Source: JBBIJH01 sp037446075 (lineage in GTDB: Bacteria; Bacteroidota; Ignavibacteria; UBA10030; JAHEZR01). From it: DNA of 9,681 nucleotides. Location of the stretch: NCBI GenBank assembly GCA_037446075.1, contig JBBIJH010000096.1, positions 1-9,681 on the forward strand, read 5' to 3'. Position numbers and translations under genes: made by a program. The notes below the pieces were generated by a model that was not told the origin of the DNA, made no database searches, and saw nothing but the letters and a program-made list of their open reading frames with translations. The stretch's first letter is position 1, and each line of letters begins with the position of its first letter. Positions 1 through 6,993 of the stretch are shown here, one piece after another.

Positions 1-320
1 ATGTACTTCTCGAGAAGTTTGCCTTGATGGACGAGGTCATACTGATAATTCTGCTCGAGAACCTTCACTGCGGCCGGATGCGTGAGACTCGAGAATTGGA
101 GGGATGTGCCATCGATTGTTGCGGGAATCTCCGGGACGATCAGACGGCTCACTCCTTTCTTGAGGTCAATAGATCGTTCCTCCCGTATAAGAGCCAGATT
201 CTCGTTGTAGATTGTAAGATCAACTCTCTCTCTGGCTCCAACCGTTTGAGGCGTTTCTTGCGCGACCGAAAATACGGAGCTGAGAAAGATTAAAAGAATG
301 CACTTCGTGAACGAGATCAT
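1..320 (-). CDS. DUF4139-family secreted protein, N-terminal part (cut by window edge)
   Basis: An open minus-strand frame runs from ATG at 318-320 to the left edge without a stop, giving 106 residues. It begins with a signal peptide (MISFTKCILLIFLSSVFSVA, likely cleaved near residue 20). After it come the blocks IYNENLALIREER, IDGTSLQFSS and VLEQNYQYDLVHQGKLLEKY. These match, from memory, the usual N-terminal pattern of DUF4139/DUF4140 proteins: a beta strand with YN-x-LALV, then IDPTS, then LEQNY-x-YDL. Family members are usually several hundred residues long and of unknown biochemical function, so most of this gene lies outside the window. It starts 37 bases after the peroxiredoxin stop on the same strand and is probably the fourth gene of that operon. 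A GAGAG tract about 5-9 bases upstream could serve as a weak ribosome binding site. Confidence 0.8.
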   Translation of the reverse strand, partial: MISFTKCILLIFLSSVFSVAQETPQTVGARERVDLTIYNENLALIREERSIDLKKGVSRLIVPEIPATIDGTSLQFSSLTHPAAVKVLEQNYQYDLVHQGKLLEKY

Positions 321-357
321 GCTTGTCTCTCGATTAAGGAACTCCCTTCAGTATGAG

Positions 358-879
358 CTATTCTTTCGACTCCACGATTGCTTGCAACACTTCCAGCACC
401 TCCTCGCTGTGCTGATTCACATTCACTTCAGGAAAAATCTTCTTGATCACCCCCTCTTTATCAATAACAAATGTAACTCGCTTTGCCATTCCATGCCACG
501 CTTTAACGCCGTAGAGTTCTGTTACATGCTTGTCAGGATCGGCAAGCAACGTGAAATTTAGACTGTACTTCTCCTCAAACTTTTTGTGCGATTCGACGTC
601 ATCGACGCTGACGCCGAGGATTTCTGCACCAAGCTCACGAAACCGAGCGATGTTGTCGCGGAAGCTACATGCCTCTTTCGTGCATCCCGGAGTGTCGTCC
701 TTCGGATAGAAATAGAGGACGACATTCTGCTGGCCTCGGAAGTCCGAGAGCTGCACCCTCTTCCCGTCCTGCGACTGTATAGAAAAATCAGGAGCTTGAT
801 CGCCCTCCTTCAAAGCCGGACCGCCCATTCCACATCCATAGAACAATAAGGGGAGGAAGATTACCCACACCGGGATCAT
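358..879 (-). CDS. bcp: Bcp-type peroxiredoxin with an export signal (probable lipoprotein)
   Basis: The 173-residue product is an AhpC/TSA-fold thiol peroxidase of the Bcp (PrxQ) group, which reduces hydroperoxides with electrons from thioredoxin or a similar donor. The motif P59-x3-T63-x2-C66 carries the peroxidatic cysteine. C71, five residues later, is the expected resolving cysteine of the alpha2-type Bcp. R134 in KRVTFVID is the conserved active-site arginine. Unlike cytosolic Bcp of about 155 residues, it has a hydrophobic leader (residues 1-15) ending in LLFYGC with C16, followed by GMGG. This looks like a loose lipobox, although the n-region has no Lys or Arg. I infer an envelope-anchored enzyme facing the periplasm. 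The start codon overlaps the stop of the upstream 60-residue gene (ATGA), and AGGAAG lies just upstream, so translational coupling is likely. Enzyme identity is secure; lipidation is not. Confidence 0.9.
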   Translation of the reverse strand: MIPVWVIFLPLLFYGCGMGGPALKEGDQAPDFSIQSQDGKRVQLSDFRGQQNVVLYFYPKDDTPGCTKEACSFRDNIARFRELGAEILGVSVDDVESHKKFEEKYSLNFTLLADPDKHVTELYGVKAWHGMAKRVTFVIDKEGVIKKIFPEVNVNQHSEEVLEVLQAIVESKE

Positions 880-1058
880 TTCTTCCTGTAGTACTTCTCA
901 TAAAGCTCCACGAGTCTTCGTTTTGAGATCTCATCGAGATCCTCGTCGTCCTTGTCGCGCTTCATGAACATGTCGAAGTCGTAGTAGTCTTTCCCCTTCA
1001 TCTTCCAATGATAGTCCTTCAACTCCTCGATCATGCGATGCTGCTCAGTGTGGGTCAT
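876..1058 (-). CDS. Small charged hypothetical protein (60 aa)
   Basis: I do not recognise this 60-residue protein. It is very rich in charged and aromatic residues (many Lys, Asp, Glu and Tyr). It has no cysteine, no signal peptide and no membrane segment, and should be mostly helical and cytosolic. Notable strings are KDYYDFDMFMKRDKDDEDLD and LVELYEKYYRKK. An in-frame TGA a few codons upstream fixes the ATG at 1056-1058 as the earliest start. The gene starts 20 bases after the amidohydrolase stop, and its TGA overlaps the ATG of the peroxiredoxin, so it sits tightly inside the operon. That packing is the main evidence that it is a real gene. A weak purine tract (TGAAAGACG) precedes the start. 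Confidence 0.7.
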   Translation of the reverse strand: MTHTEQHRMIEELKDYHWKMKGKDYYDFDMFMKRDKDDEDLDEISKRRLVELYEKYYRKK

Positions 1059-1078
1059 CGTCTTTCAGCATCACACCG

Positions 1079-2842
1079 TCAGCGAACTGCAAGCGGTTTT
1101 CCACGCTCGTAGGCAACCTTGCCACCAATGAATGTCATGAGAACCTCCGTTGCCGGGATGTCGCGTGGTTCAATCGTCATGATGTCTTTCGAGAGAACGA
1201 CCAGGTCGGCAAGCTTCCCGGCCTCGATGCTCCCTTTTAGATCCTCCTCAAAAGCCCCATAGGCCGCCCAGATTGTAAAAGCTCTCAGCGCTTCCTCTCT
1301 CGTCATCTTCTCGCTTCCATACCAGCCGTTCTGAAATGCAGAAGTATCGACGATCCCTTGAGAAGAGAGCTGGAAATATTGCTGAACGTCGCGCCAGTCT
1401 CTTGGCCTTCCCTCCGCGTCCTGCCGTGTAATGGCCGCGTAGAAACCCAGGATCGGATTGGGATCCTCTACGGGAACATCTGAGCCGCCACAGATGATGA
1501 CTCCCGTCTTCATGAGCGAGCGCCAGGCGTACGCGCCGCGAATGCGTTTAGGCCCTAAGCGCGCCTCCGCCCAGTACATGTCCGACGTGCAGTGTGTCGG
1601 CTGCATGCTGGGAATGACGCCGAGCTTCTTGAAACGGGGAATGTCACTCTCTGCGAGAGTCTGTGCATGCTCGATGCGGAACCGATACTTCTGCCCGGAT
1701 TCCCCCTTGAAAGCTTTTTCGTACGCATCGAGCGTGTAAGCATTCGCACGGTCCCCGATTGCGTGCGTACATACTTGAAATCCCTTAACAATTGCGGATT
1801 CCGCTACAGCCTGAATCTGCTTTTCACTCAAGCGCGTCAGACCCCGGTTTTCCGGATCGTCGGAGTAAGGTTCGCTGAGCGCTGCGCCCCGTGAACCGAG
1901 CGCGCCGTCGGCAACCAGCTTGATGCTTCGCACAGTCAGATGATTGTTGCCGTATCCGATTTCCACTCCGTGCTCTCGATAGTAGTCAAGCGTCTCACCC
2001 TCTCCACCAATGGCAACATAATTCCGGATAGGAAATCTTCCTTCGTCAATGAACTTCTTGTAAAGCTCAATTGTCTTGAGACCGACACCCATATCCTGAA
2101 CGCTCGTGATGCCGTACTCGGGCCACTTATTCACGGCACGTCTGATAGCTTCCGCAACTTCTTCCTCGCTGGCGGGAGGAATGAAATCGGAGATCAGAGC
2201 TTGTGCGTTGTCGATCAAAATGCCAGTTGGGTTTCCCTCTTTGTCTCGCACAATTTTCCCGCCCGGTGGGTCCTCGGTCGCACTAGTGATGCTCGCGATC
2301 TCCAGGACCTTCTTGTTTGCCCATGTCGCGTGTCCATCAATGCGGGTGAGATAGACAGGATTGTTCGGCGCGACTTTGTCCAGATCTCGATATGTTGGAA
2401 ATTCCTTTCTTGGCCAATCATTCTGGTCCCAGCCACGCCCCCGGATCCATGTGCCGGGCTTGCTTGTCTTCACTCGCTCGGCGATCCTCTGTTGGATCTG
2501 TTCGATTGAAGCCGTCCCCACAAGGTTCACGATCATCATGCTCGACCCAAACCCGAGGAGATGCACATGGGCATCGATGAAGCCTGGGTAGACGGGTTTT
2601 CCGTCGAGGTCGAGGATATTTCTAGCTTTGTATTTCTTGAATACATCCCCCGAACTACCAACGTACACAATCCTGTCGCCAGAAATCGCAACTGCTTCTG
2701 CCACAGAAATTTCCTCATCGACGGTGTAGACACGGGCGTCCGTAAGGATAAGGTCTACCTCGCGCACCGTCGTGTTCAGGAAAACAATAAACGAAACAAG
2801 CAGAATAAGAATAAACAGAAAAAGAAGTCGGAATCGAGCCAT
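1079..2842 (-). CDS. Membrane-anchored amidohydrolase family 3 (YtcJ-like) metal-dependent hydrolase
   Basis: The 587-residue product belongs to the amidohydrolase superfamily, Amidohydro_3/YtcJ-like branch, whose members hydrolyse amides or related C-N bonds. The actual substrate cannot be read from sequence. Metal-site landmarks are visible: H92-V-H94 in GFIDAHVH, the region KLVADGALGSRG with K308, H360 in THAIGD, H392 in IEHAQ, and D455 in GGSDVP. The C-terminal composite beta-sandwich motif GSIEAGKLADLVVL (about 537-550) is also present. Residues 5-22 form one hydrophobic segment without an evident cleavage site, which suggests a signal anchor that holds the enzyme in the inner membrane facing the periplasm. 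AGAAGGA about 8 bases upstream of the ATG is a good ribosome binding site. It is the first gene of the minus-strand operon that continues with the 60-residue protein, the peroxiredoxin and the DUF4139 protein. Confidence 0.92.
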   Translation of the reverse strand: MARFRLLFLFILILLVSFIVFLNTTVREVDLILTDARVYTVDEEISVAEAVAISGDRIVYVGSSGDVFKKYKARNILDLDGKPVYPGFIDAHVHLLGFGSSMMIVNLVGTASIEQIQQRIAERVKTSKPGTWIRGRGWDQNDWPRKEFPTYRDLDKVAPNNPVYLTRIDGHATWANKKVLEIASITSATEDPPGGKIVRDKEGNPTGILIDNAQALISDFIPPASEEEVAEAIRRAVNKWPEYGITSVQDMGVGLKTIELYKKFIDEGRFPIRNYVAIGGEGETLDYYREHGVEIGYGNNHLTVRSIKLVADGALGSRGAALSEPYSDDPENRGLTRLSEKQIQAVAESAIVKGFQVCTHAIGDRANAYTLDAYEKAFKGESGQKYRFRIEHAQTLAESDIPRFKKLGVIPSMQPTHCTSDMYWAEARLGPKRIRGAYAWRSLMKTGVIICGGSDVPVEDPNPILGFYAAITRQDAEGRPRDWRDVQQYFQLSSQGIVDTSAFQNGWYGSEKMTREEALRAFTIWAAYGAFEEDLKGSIEAGKLADLVVLSKDIMTIEPRDIPATEVLMTFIGGKVAYERGKPLAVR

Positions 2843-2894
2843 GGGGATGATCCTTCTGTTGAGGTGCGAGAGTCAGCACGTGCAGGCTCGACTA

Positions 2895-2924
2895 AATATA
2901 GTAAAGACTTGGACAAAAAGCCAA
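2895..2924 (-). promoter_or_regulatory. Candidate sigma70-type promoter for the amidohydrolase operon
   Basis: On the minus strand, TTGGCT (2924-2919) is followed after 18 bases by TATATT (2900-2895). The -35 matches the consensus at 4 of 6 positions and the -10 at 5 of 6. The site lies in an AT-rich island about 52 bases upstream of the ATG at 2842. An imperfect inverted repeat (ACTA/TAGT, 2891-2902) overlaps the -10. The call rests on motif and position only; the lineage's own promoter consensus is unknown. Confidence 0.4.
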
Positions 2925-2980
2925 CCGTAGCTTTTGCTTCTGTCCTGAAAATCCGATAAGTTTATTACACACAAGATCGG

Positions 2981-2987
2981 AAAGGAG
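2981..2987 (+). promoter_or_regulatory. Shine-Dalgarno site that fixes the GTG start of mazG
   Basis: AAAGGAG lies 6 bases upstream of GTG 2994-2996. This supports the GTG as the true start rather than a downstream ATG, and the encoded N-terminus (EFENFVEVVRKLRKECPWD) begins where MazG proteins normally do. Confidence 0.75.
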
Positions 2988-2993
2988 TTCACT

Positions 2994-3749
2994 GTGCCCG
3001 CGAGAGAGTTTGAAAACTTCGTCGAAGTCGTCCGCAAGCTCAGAAAAGAGTGTCCCTGGGACAGAGAGCAAACGCATGAGTCCATTCGCTATGCGCTCAT
3101 AGAAGAAGCATATGAGGTAGTCGAGGCGATTGATGCAAACAATCTTGAAGAGCTGAGGAAAGAGCTCGGCGACCTCCTGCTCCACGCTGTATTTCATTCT
3201 TCCATTGCGGAAGAGAAAGGGGAGTTTACGTTGGAGTCGGTAATAAAAGATGAAACTGAGAAGTTGATCCGCCGCCACCCCCATGTCTTCGGTGAGGTGA
3301 AGGTCAGTGGACCGCAGGAAGTAAAGCGAAATTGGGAGATACTGAAACTTGCCGAGGGAAGGAATTCGGTCGTCGAGGGTGTTCCCCGCGAACTCCCCGC
3401 GCTGTTACGCGCACTGCGGATACAGGACAAAGCTTCGAAAGTGGGCTTTGACTGGGAAAAGAAGGAAGACGTATGGAAGAAGGTTTTGGAGGAAGTGAAG
3501 GAGCTACAGCGCGAGGCGAAGATTGGTAATCACGATCGCATCGAGGAAGAGTTTGGCGACCTTCTGTTCGCTCTCGTGAACTATGCCCGGTTCCTCCACG
3601 TCAATCCCGAATATGCCCTTCGCCGCACGGTCGATAAATTTATCGAGCGCTTCCGGTACATCGAGACGAAGCTGAAAGAACGGGGGAAGGATATCACAAA
3701 AACAACTCTCGAGGAAATGGATAAGCTCTGGGGGGAAGCAAAGGAGTAG
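2994..3749 (+). CDS. mazG: Nucleoside triphosphate pyrophosphohydrolase MazG
   Basis: The 251-residue product is a full-length two-domain MazG that hydrolyses (d)NTPs to NMP and pyrophosphate. It is a cytosolic housecleaning and stringency-related enzyme. The N-terminal domain opens with LRKECPWDREQTHESIR and carries the metal-binding pair E37-E38-x2-E41 and E57-x2-D60. The linker holds RRHPHVFGEV and NWEILK, both typical of the family. The C-terminal domain (about 140-235) repeats the motif with E167-x2-E170 and E186-x2-D189, so both sites look intact. Length is close to that of the E. coli protein. It starts with GTG behind a strong SD, diverges from the amidohydrolase operon, and is followed after 64 bases by the ABC pair on the same strand. 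Confidence 0.95.
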   Translation: MPAREFENFVEVVRKLRKECPWDREQTHESIRYALIEEAYEVVEAIDANNLEELRKELGDLLLHAVFHSSIAEEKGEFTLESVIKDETEKLIRRHPHVFGEVKVSGPQEVKRNWEILKLAEGRNSVVEGVPRELPALLRALRIQDKASKVGFDWEKKEDVWKKVLEEVKELQREAKIGNHDRIEEEFGDLLFALVNYARFLHVNPEYALRRTVDKFIERFRYIETKLKERGKDITKTTLEEMDKLWGEAKE

Positions 3750-3813
3750 GAGGACTTTTCTCGCGACTTATCTCGGCCAACGAACTTGATGAGCATCCTG
3801 TGCATACCGCAGC

Positions 3814-4530
3814 ATGAGCCCGAATCCCTACCTGAGCACGATTGACCTGTTTCGCTACTACCACCGAGGCCCGCAAACGGTGCGAGCACTCGATGGAGTA
3901 ACGCTTGCAGTACCCCGAGGCGAATTCCTCGCTGTAGTCGGCTCATCCGGATCTGGGAAGACGACGCTCCTCAACCTCCTAGCAGGCTTGGATACGCCGA
4001 CTTTAGGCCTGGTCGAGTTAGAAGGCGTTCCGCTCACAAGCATGTCAAGGCGACAACTGGCCGCCTACCGAGCACGGAAGGTTGGAATGATCTTCCAGTC
4101 CTTTAACTTAATCTCTCACTACAGCGCACTCCAGAATGTCGAGACAGCATTGTACTTCAACGGTACGCCACCCAGAGAGCGGCGTCGATTCGCGAGTCGG
4201 ATATTAGAACAACTGGGACTCGCTGATCGCATGTCACACCGACCTGCGGACCTTTCCGGCGGTGAGCAACAGCGCGTCGCCGTCGCTCGGGCCATCGTGA
4301 AGAAACCGGAGATTCTCTTTGCTGATGAGCCAACCGGCGACCTGGACTACGAGAATGCAGAACAGATTATGTCGCTCCTGGCGTCGCTGAATCGTAGCGG
4401 CCTCACCATAGTCCTCGTTACGCACAACCGAGAGATGGCTCAACAGTACGGCCATCGAATAATCCGGCTCCAGTATGGCCGGGTTGCCGAAACTGGAATC
4501 CCGAGACCGCCGGGAGAAATCCCCGCATGA
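3814..4530 (+). CDS. ABC transporter ATPase, MacB/LolD type
   Basis: The 238-residue nucleotide-binding subunit has every expected ABC motif: Walker A GSSGSGKTT (43-51), Q-loop Q95 in MIFQSFNLI, signature LSGGEQQ (147-153), Walker B ILFADEP with D171 and E172, D-loop GDLD (175-178) and H-loop H204. The QSFNLI and LSGGEQQRVAVARA context is typical of the MacB/LolD/FtsE group, which drives mechanotransmission-type permeases rather than classical importers. An in-frame TGA at 3790-3792 makes ATG 3814 the first usable start, although no convincing SD precedes it. The last four bases overlap the permease start (ATGA), so the two are translationally coupled and should form one complex. The substrate (lipoprotein, peptide, drug or regulatory signal) cannot be decided from sequence. 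Confidence 0.93.
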   Translation: MSPNPYLSTIDLFRYYHRGPQTVRALDGVTLAVPRGEFLAVVGSSGSGKTTLLNLLAGLDTPTLGLVELEGVPLTSMSRRQLAAYRARKVGMIFQSFNLISHYSALQNVETALYFNGTPPRERRRFASRILEQLGLADRMSHRPADLSGGEQQRVAVARAIVKKPEILFADEPTGDLDYENAEQIMSLLASLNRSGLTIVLVTHNREMAQQYGHRIIRLQYGRVAETGIPRPPGEIPA

Positions 4531-5990
4531 CCCTCCGAGATCTCCTCGTCATTTCCACCGGCAACTTGTGGCGGATGAAACTCCGTGCGTTTCTCACCAT
4601 CGCCGGAGTCCTCATTGCAATAGCTGCGTTTGTTTCCATGCTGTCGTTTGGGGCGGGCAACCAGAAGTACATTGAGGATGAGTTCAACAAGTTAGGCCTG
4701 TTCACGACAATGCAGGTGTATCCGAAAAGGAGTGCCAATGAGCCTGACACAAGCTCGTCGCCCAAGCTCGATGCGGCAGCCGCCGAACGCCTCGCCTTGA
4801 TTCCTGGCGTCAATCTTGTCTATCCATACGATGCTTTTTCTGTGCAAGTGAAGTTTGGTGATACGCTCATCGACTCGAGAGCCCAGGCTCTCCCCTCTAC
4901 TGCGCTCCGAACGAAACTGTTTTCACAGTTGATCGCGGGCTCTGCCTTTGACAGTGACAGCGCAACCCAGGTCATTATCTCCGACGACTTGTTGAAGAAA
5001 TTGGAGATCCATTCTGCGGATTCGGTGCTCGGTAGGCGGATCATCCTGTCTATTCGGGTGTCAACAGTGGACAGCGGCTTAGCGCACATCCTGGTTCATC
5101 GGGGTGAGACATTGCTCGATAGGGCCAGACGCATCCACTTCGACTCACTCCTCCACACGAAATACCGGAATCGAGTGATTCGGACGGAAGCGAATGAGGT
5201 TCTCCGGAGGTTCCTGGACGGTTTCATCAATGCCCAAGAGACAATCAGTGACACGTTGACAATCTCCGGCGTGCGTGAAACCGGACGTATGGGGCGGCTA
5301 CGTATCGAACCGATCATCATCCCTATCGCCACGGCAACCCGCTTCAGCACGAGCGGACTTCGGGGGAACCCAACAGAGATCTTCGCAGCGATGAGCAGCG
5401 GGACGCTGTTCTCCCAGTCCGTGGAAAGAGGTGAGAAAACGTTTTCCCAGGTCACGATCGATTTCGACCCGAAAGTGCCCTACAAGAGCGTCCGTGATTC
5501 AGTTGAGAAGCTTGGGTTTAGGACATTCAGCTTCGCGGCGCAATTTGAGCAGATTCAGCGTATGTTCCTGTATTTCGACCTGGCACTCGGAGTCATCGGA
5601 TTGATTGCTCTGATCACGGCCTCACTTGGCATTGTGAACACGATGGTCATGTCGATCACCGAGCGCAGGCGGGAGATCGGCGTCCTGAAGTCGCTGGGAG
5701 CTGATGAGCTTGACATCCGTGGCCTTTTCCTGGTTGAATCGGGGGTGATTGGCGTTCTGGGAACTGTCGCAGGAATCACCTTTGGCTGGATCATCACGCG
5801 CATTGTGTCCACGATAGCGCAGGCGTACATGAGGAGCGAGGCCATTCCAGTGCTGGATCTCTTTGCTTTACCGGCCTGGCTTATACTCATCGCACTCGGG
5901 GTGGGGGTTGGAGTGAGTCTGGTCGCCGGGCTCTATCCTGCCGCTCGAGCAGCGCACGTTGATCCAGTGGAAGCCTTGAGGAATGAGTGA
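4527..5990 (+). CDS. ABC transporter permease, MacB/FtsX family, with enlarged periplasmic domain
   Basis: The 487-residue permease has the MacB topology: one N-terminal membrane helix (about 20-42), a large periplasmic domain (about 45-345), then three C-terminal helices (about 347-376, 398-430 and 449-472). The FtsX-type core motif MSITERRREIGVLKSLGAD follows helix 2, and the tail PAARAAHVDPVEALRNE is the family's usual C-terminus. The periplasmic part is longer than in typical MacB-like permeases. Residues about 178-242 form a polar, apparently helical stretch between RIILSIRV and LTISGVRE, where I would expect a direct beta connection. The start overlaps the ATPase stop. No membrane-fusion (HlyD-like) or TolC gene is nearby, so the pair may act alone or with partners encoded elsewhere. 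Confidence 0.92.
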   Translation: MTLRDLLVISTGNLWRMKLRAFLTIAGVLIAIAAFVSMLSFGAGNQKYIEDEFNKLGLFTTMQVYPKRSANEPDTSSSPKLDAAAAERLALIPGVNLVYPYDAFSVQVKFGDTLIDSRAQALPSTALRTKLFSQLIAGSAFDSDSATQVIISDDLLKKLEIHSADSVLGRRIILSIRVSTVDSGLAHILVHRGETLLDRARRIHFDSLLHTKYRNRVIRTEANEVLRRFLDGFINAQETISDTLTISGVRETGRMGRLRIEPIIIPIATATRFSTSGLRGNPTEIFAAMSSGTLFSQSVERGEKTFSQVTIDFDPKVPYKSVRDSVEKLGFRTFSFAAQFEQIQRMFLYFDLALGVIGLIALITASLGIVNTMVMSITERRREIGVLKSLGADELDIRGLFLVESGVIGVLGTVAGITFGWIITRIVSTIAQAYMRSEAIPVLDLFALPAWLILIALGVGVGVSLVAGLYPAARAAHVDPVEALRNE

Positions 5991-6147
5991 AGACAATGTG
6001 GGTCCAAATTTTCTCGGCGACCTCTCGCTCGGTTACTCGTCCCAACGAAGTCACGACGAAAGTCCATCAATCCTTTTTTTCATGTCTTGAGGCCGCTCAC
6101 AATCTGGTTTCCATTTCTACCCACAAATCGGAAGGAGTCACCAAAAC
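5991..6147 (+). other. Intergenic region between ABC permease and DLH gene
   Basis: These 157 bases contain a run of seven T (about 6073-6079) preceded only by very weak potential stems, so a terminator for the ABC pair cannot be claimed. I see no convincing -35/-10 pair for the DLH gene. A short frame starting at GTG 5987 crosses this region but runs into the DLH gene and resembles no known protein. Confidence 0.4.
6130..6137 (+). promoter_or_regulatory. Shine-Dalgarno site of the DLH gene
   Basis: GGAAGGAG lies 10 bases upstream of ATG 6148, supporting this start and the full signal peptide that follows it. The surrounding bases resemble those at the mazG start (2971-2992). Confidence 0.65.
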
Positions 6148-6930
6148 ATGCGTCTATATGACATTTTTCTTTTGTTGGCCGCCACAACTGCGCAAGCTGG
6201 CATAGTCGGCAAAGACGTCGAGTACAAAGCCGACACGGTCGTCATGAAAGGCTACCTCGCTTATGACGACAAGGTCGTGGGAAAACGCCCGGGAGTGCTC
6301 GTCGTACACGAGTGGTGGGGACACAACGACTACGCGCGAAAACGTGCCGAGATGCTGGCCGAACTTGGCTACGTTGCACTCGCTGTCGACATGTATGGCG
6401 ACGGCAAACAGGCGAGCCATCCTGACGACGCTGGAAAGTTCGCGGGCGAGGTTATGAGCAACATCTCCAGCATGAAGGCGAGATTTTTGGCGGCGATGGA
6501 GGTCCTCAAGCGTGACGAGCACGTCGACCCAATGCGCCTCGGTGCAGTCGGCTACTGCTTCGGAGGAGGGGTAGTACTCGCGATGGCTCGGGAAGGTGTT
6601 GACCTGAAGGCGGTCGTGAGCTTTCATGGCAGTCTGAGAACACAACATCCTGCCGAGAAGGGAAAAGTGAAAGCGCGAATCCTGGTCTGCAATGGGGCAG
6701 ACGATAAGTTCGTCACCGCCGAGGAGATCAAGAAGTTCAAAGATGAAATGAAGGCAGCTGGGGCAGACTTCAAATTCGTGAACTACCCCGGCGCGGTACA
6801 CAGCTTCACGAATCAGTCAGCCACTGAATTGGGAAAGAAGTTCAACCTACCTCTTGCCTACAACGAGAAGGCGGACAAAGAGTCGTGGGGGGAGATGCAG
6901 AAGCTATTCAAGAAGGTGTTCAAGAAGTAA
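6148..6930 (+). CDS. Secreted dienelactone hydrolase family protein
   Basis: The 260-residue product is an alpha/beta hydrolase of the dienelactone hydrolase family. A signal peptide (residues 1-17, ending TTAQA) precedes the catalytic domain, so it should act in the periplasm or outside the cell. The triad is visible: nucleophile C137 in GYCFGGG, D186 in GADDKFV and H218 in GAVHSF. E55 in VVHEWWGHND matches the glutamate that activates the cysteine in characterised DLH enzymes. Family members open lactone or ester rings, but distant secreted members often have unknown substrates, so a role in chloroaromatic breakdown should not be assumed. The C-terminus (LAYNEKADKESWGEM, then a Lys-rich tail) is normal for the family. 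The last 75 coding bases (6856-6930) are repeated as an orphan fragment beyond the fic gene. Confidence 0.9.
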   Translation: MRLYDIFLLLAATTAQAGIVGKDVEYKADTVVMKGYLAYDDKVVGKRPGVLVVHEWWGHNDYARKRAEMLAELGYVALAVDMYGDGKQASHPDDAGKFAGEVMSNISSMKARFLAAMEVLKRDEHVDPMRLGAVGYCFGGGVVLAMAREGVDLKAVVSFHGSLRTQHPAEKGKVKARILVCNGADDKFVTAEEIKKFKDEMKAAGADFKFVNYPGAVHSFTNQSATELGKKFNLPLAYNEKADKESWGEMQKLFKKVFKK

Positions 6931-6932
6931 GG
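6856..6932 (+). repeat. Direct repeat, copy 1 (3' end of the DLH gene)
   Basis: This stretch aligns without gaps to 8500-8576. The first 45 bases (6856-6900) are identical in both copies. The next 32 bases, through the TAA stop and the following GG, show seven differences. The two copies are 1,644 bases apart in the same orientation and bracket the whole fic gene and its promoter. Confidence 0.92.
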
Positions 6933-6993
6933 CGGGTAACCTGCTCATGAGCGAACGTCTCCCTTTGTCACGCGGGTATGTGGCAGCTCGGGG

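Noticed and set aside
1940..2509. 189-residue open frame on the plus strand, opposite the amidohydrolase
   Set aside because: It lies entirely antisense to a strongly supported gene and its translation resembles no protein family.
6040..6080. Rho-independent terminator after the ABC permease
   Set aside because: A run of seven T is present, but the only stems before it are three to four base pairs.
5987..6205. 72-residue frame starting with GTG overlapping the permease stop
   Set aside because: It overlaps the first 58 bases of the DLH gene, which has its own strong SD, and shows no recognisable domain.
6154..6801. 215-residue open frame on the minus strand, opposite the DLH gene
   Set aside because: It is a complementary-strand shadow of a gene with an intact catalytic triad, and its composition is unlike a real protein.
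6943..6952. Ten-base perfect palindrome GCTCATGAGC between the DLH gene and fic
   Set aside because: It has no loop, no T-run and no repeat elsewhere, and a palindrome of this size is expected by chance.
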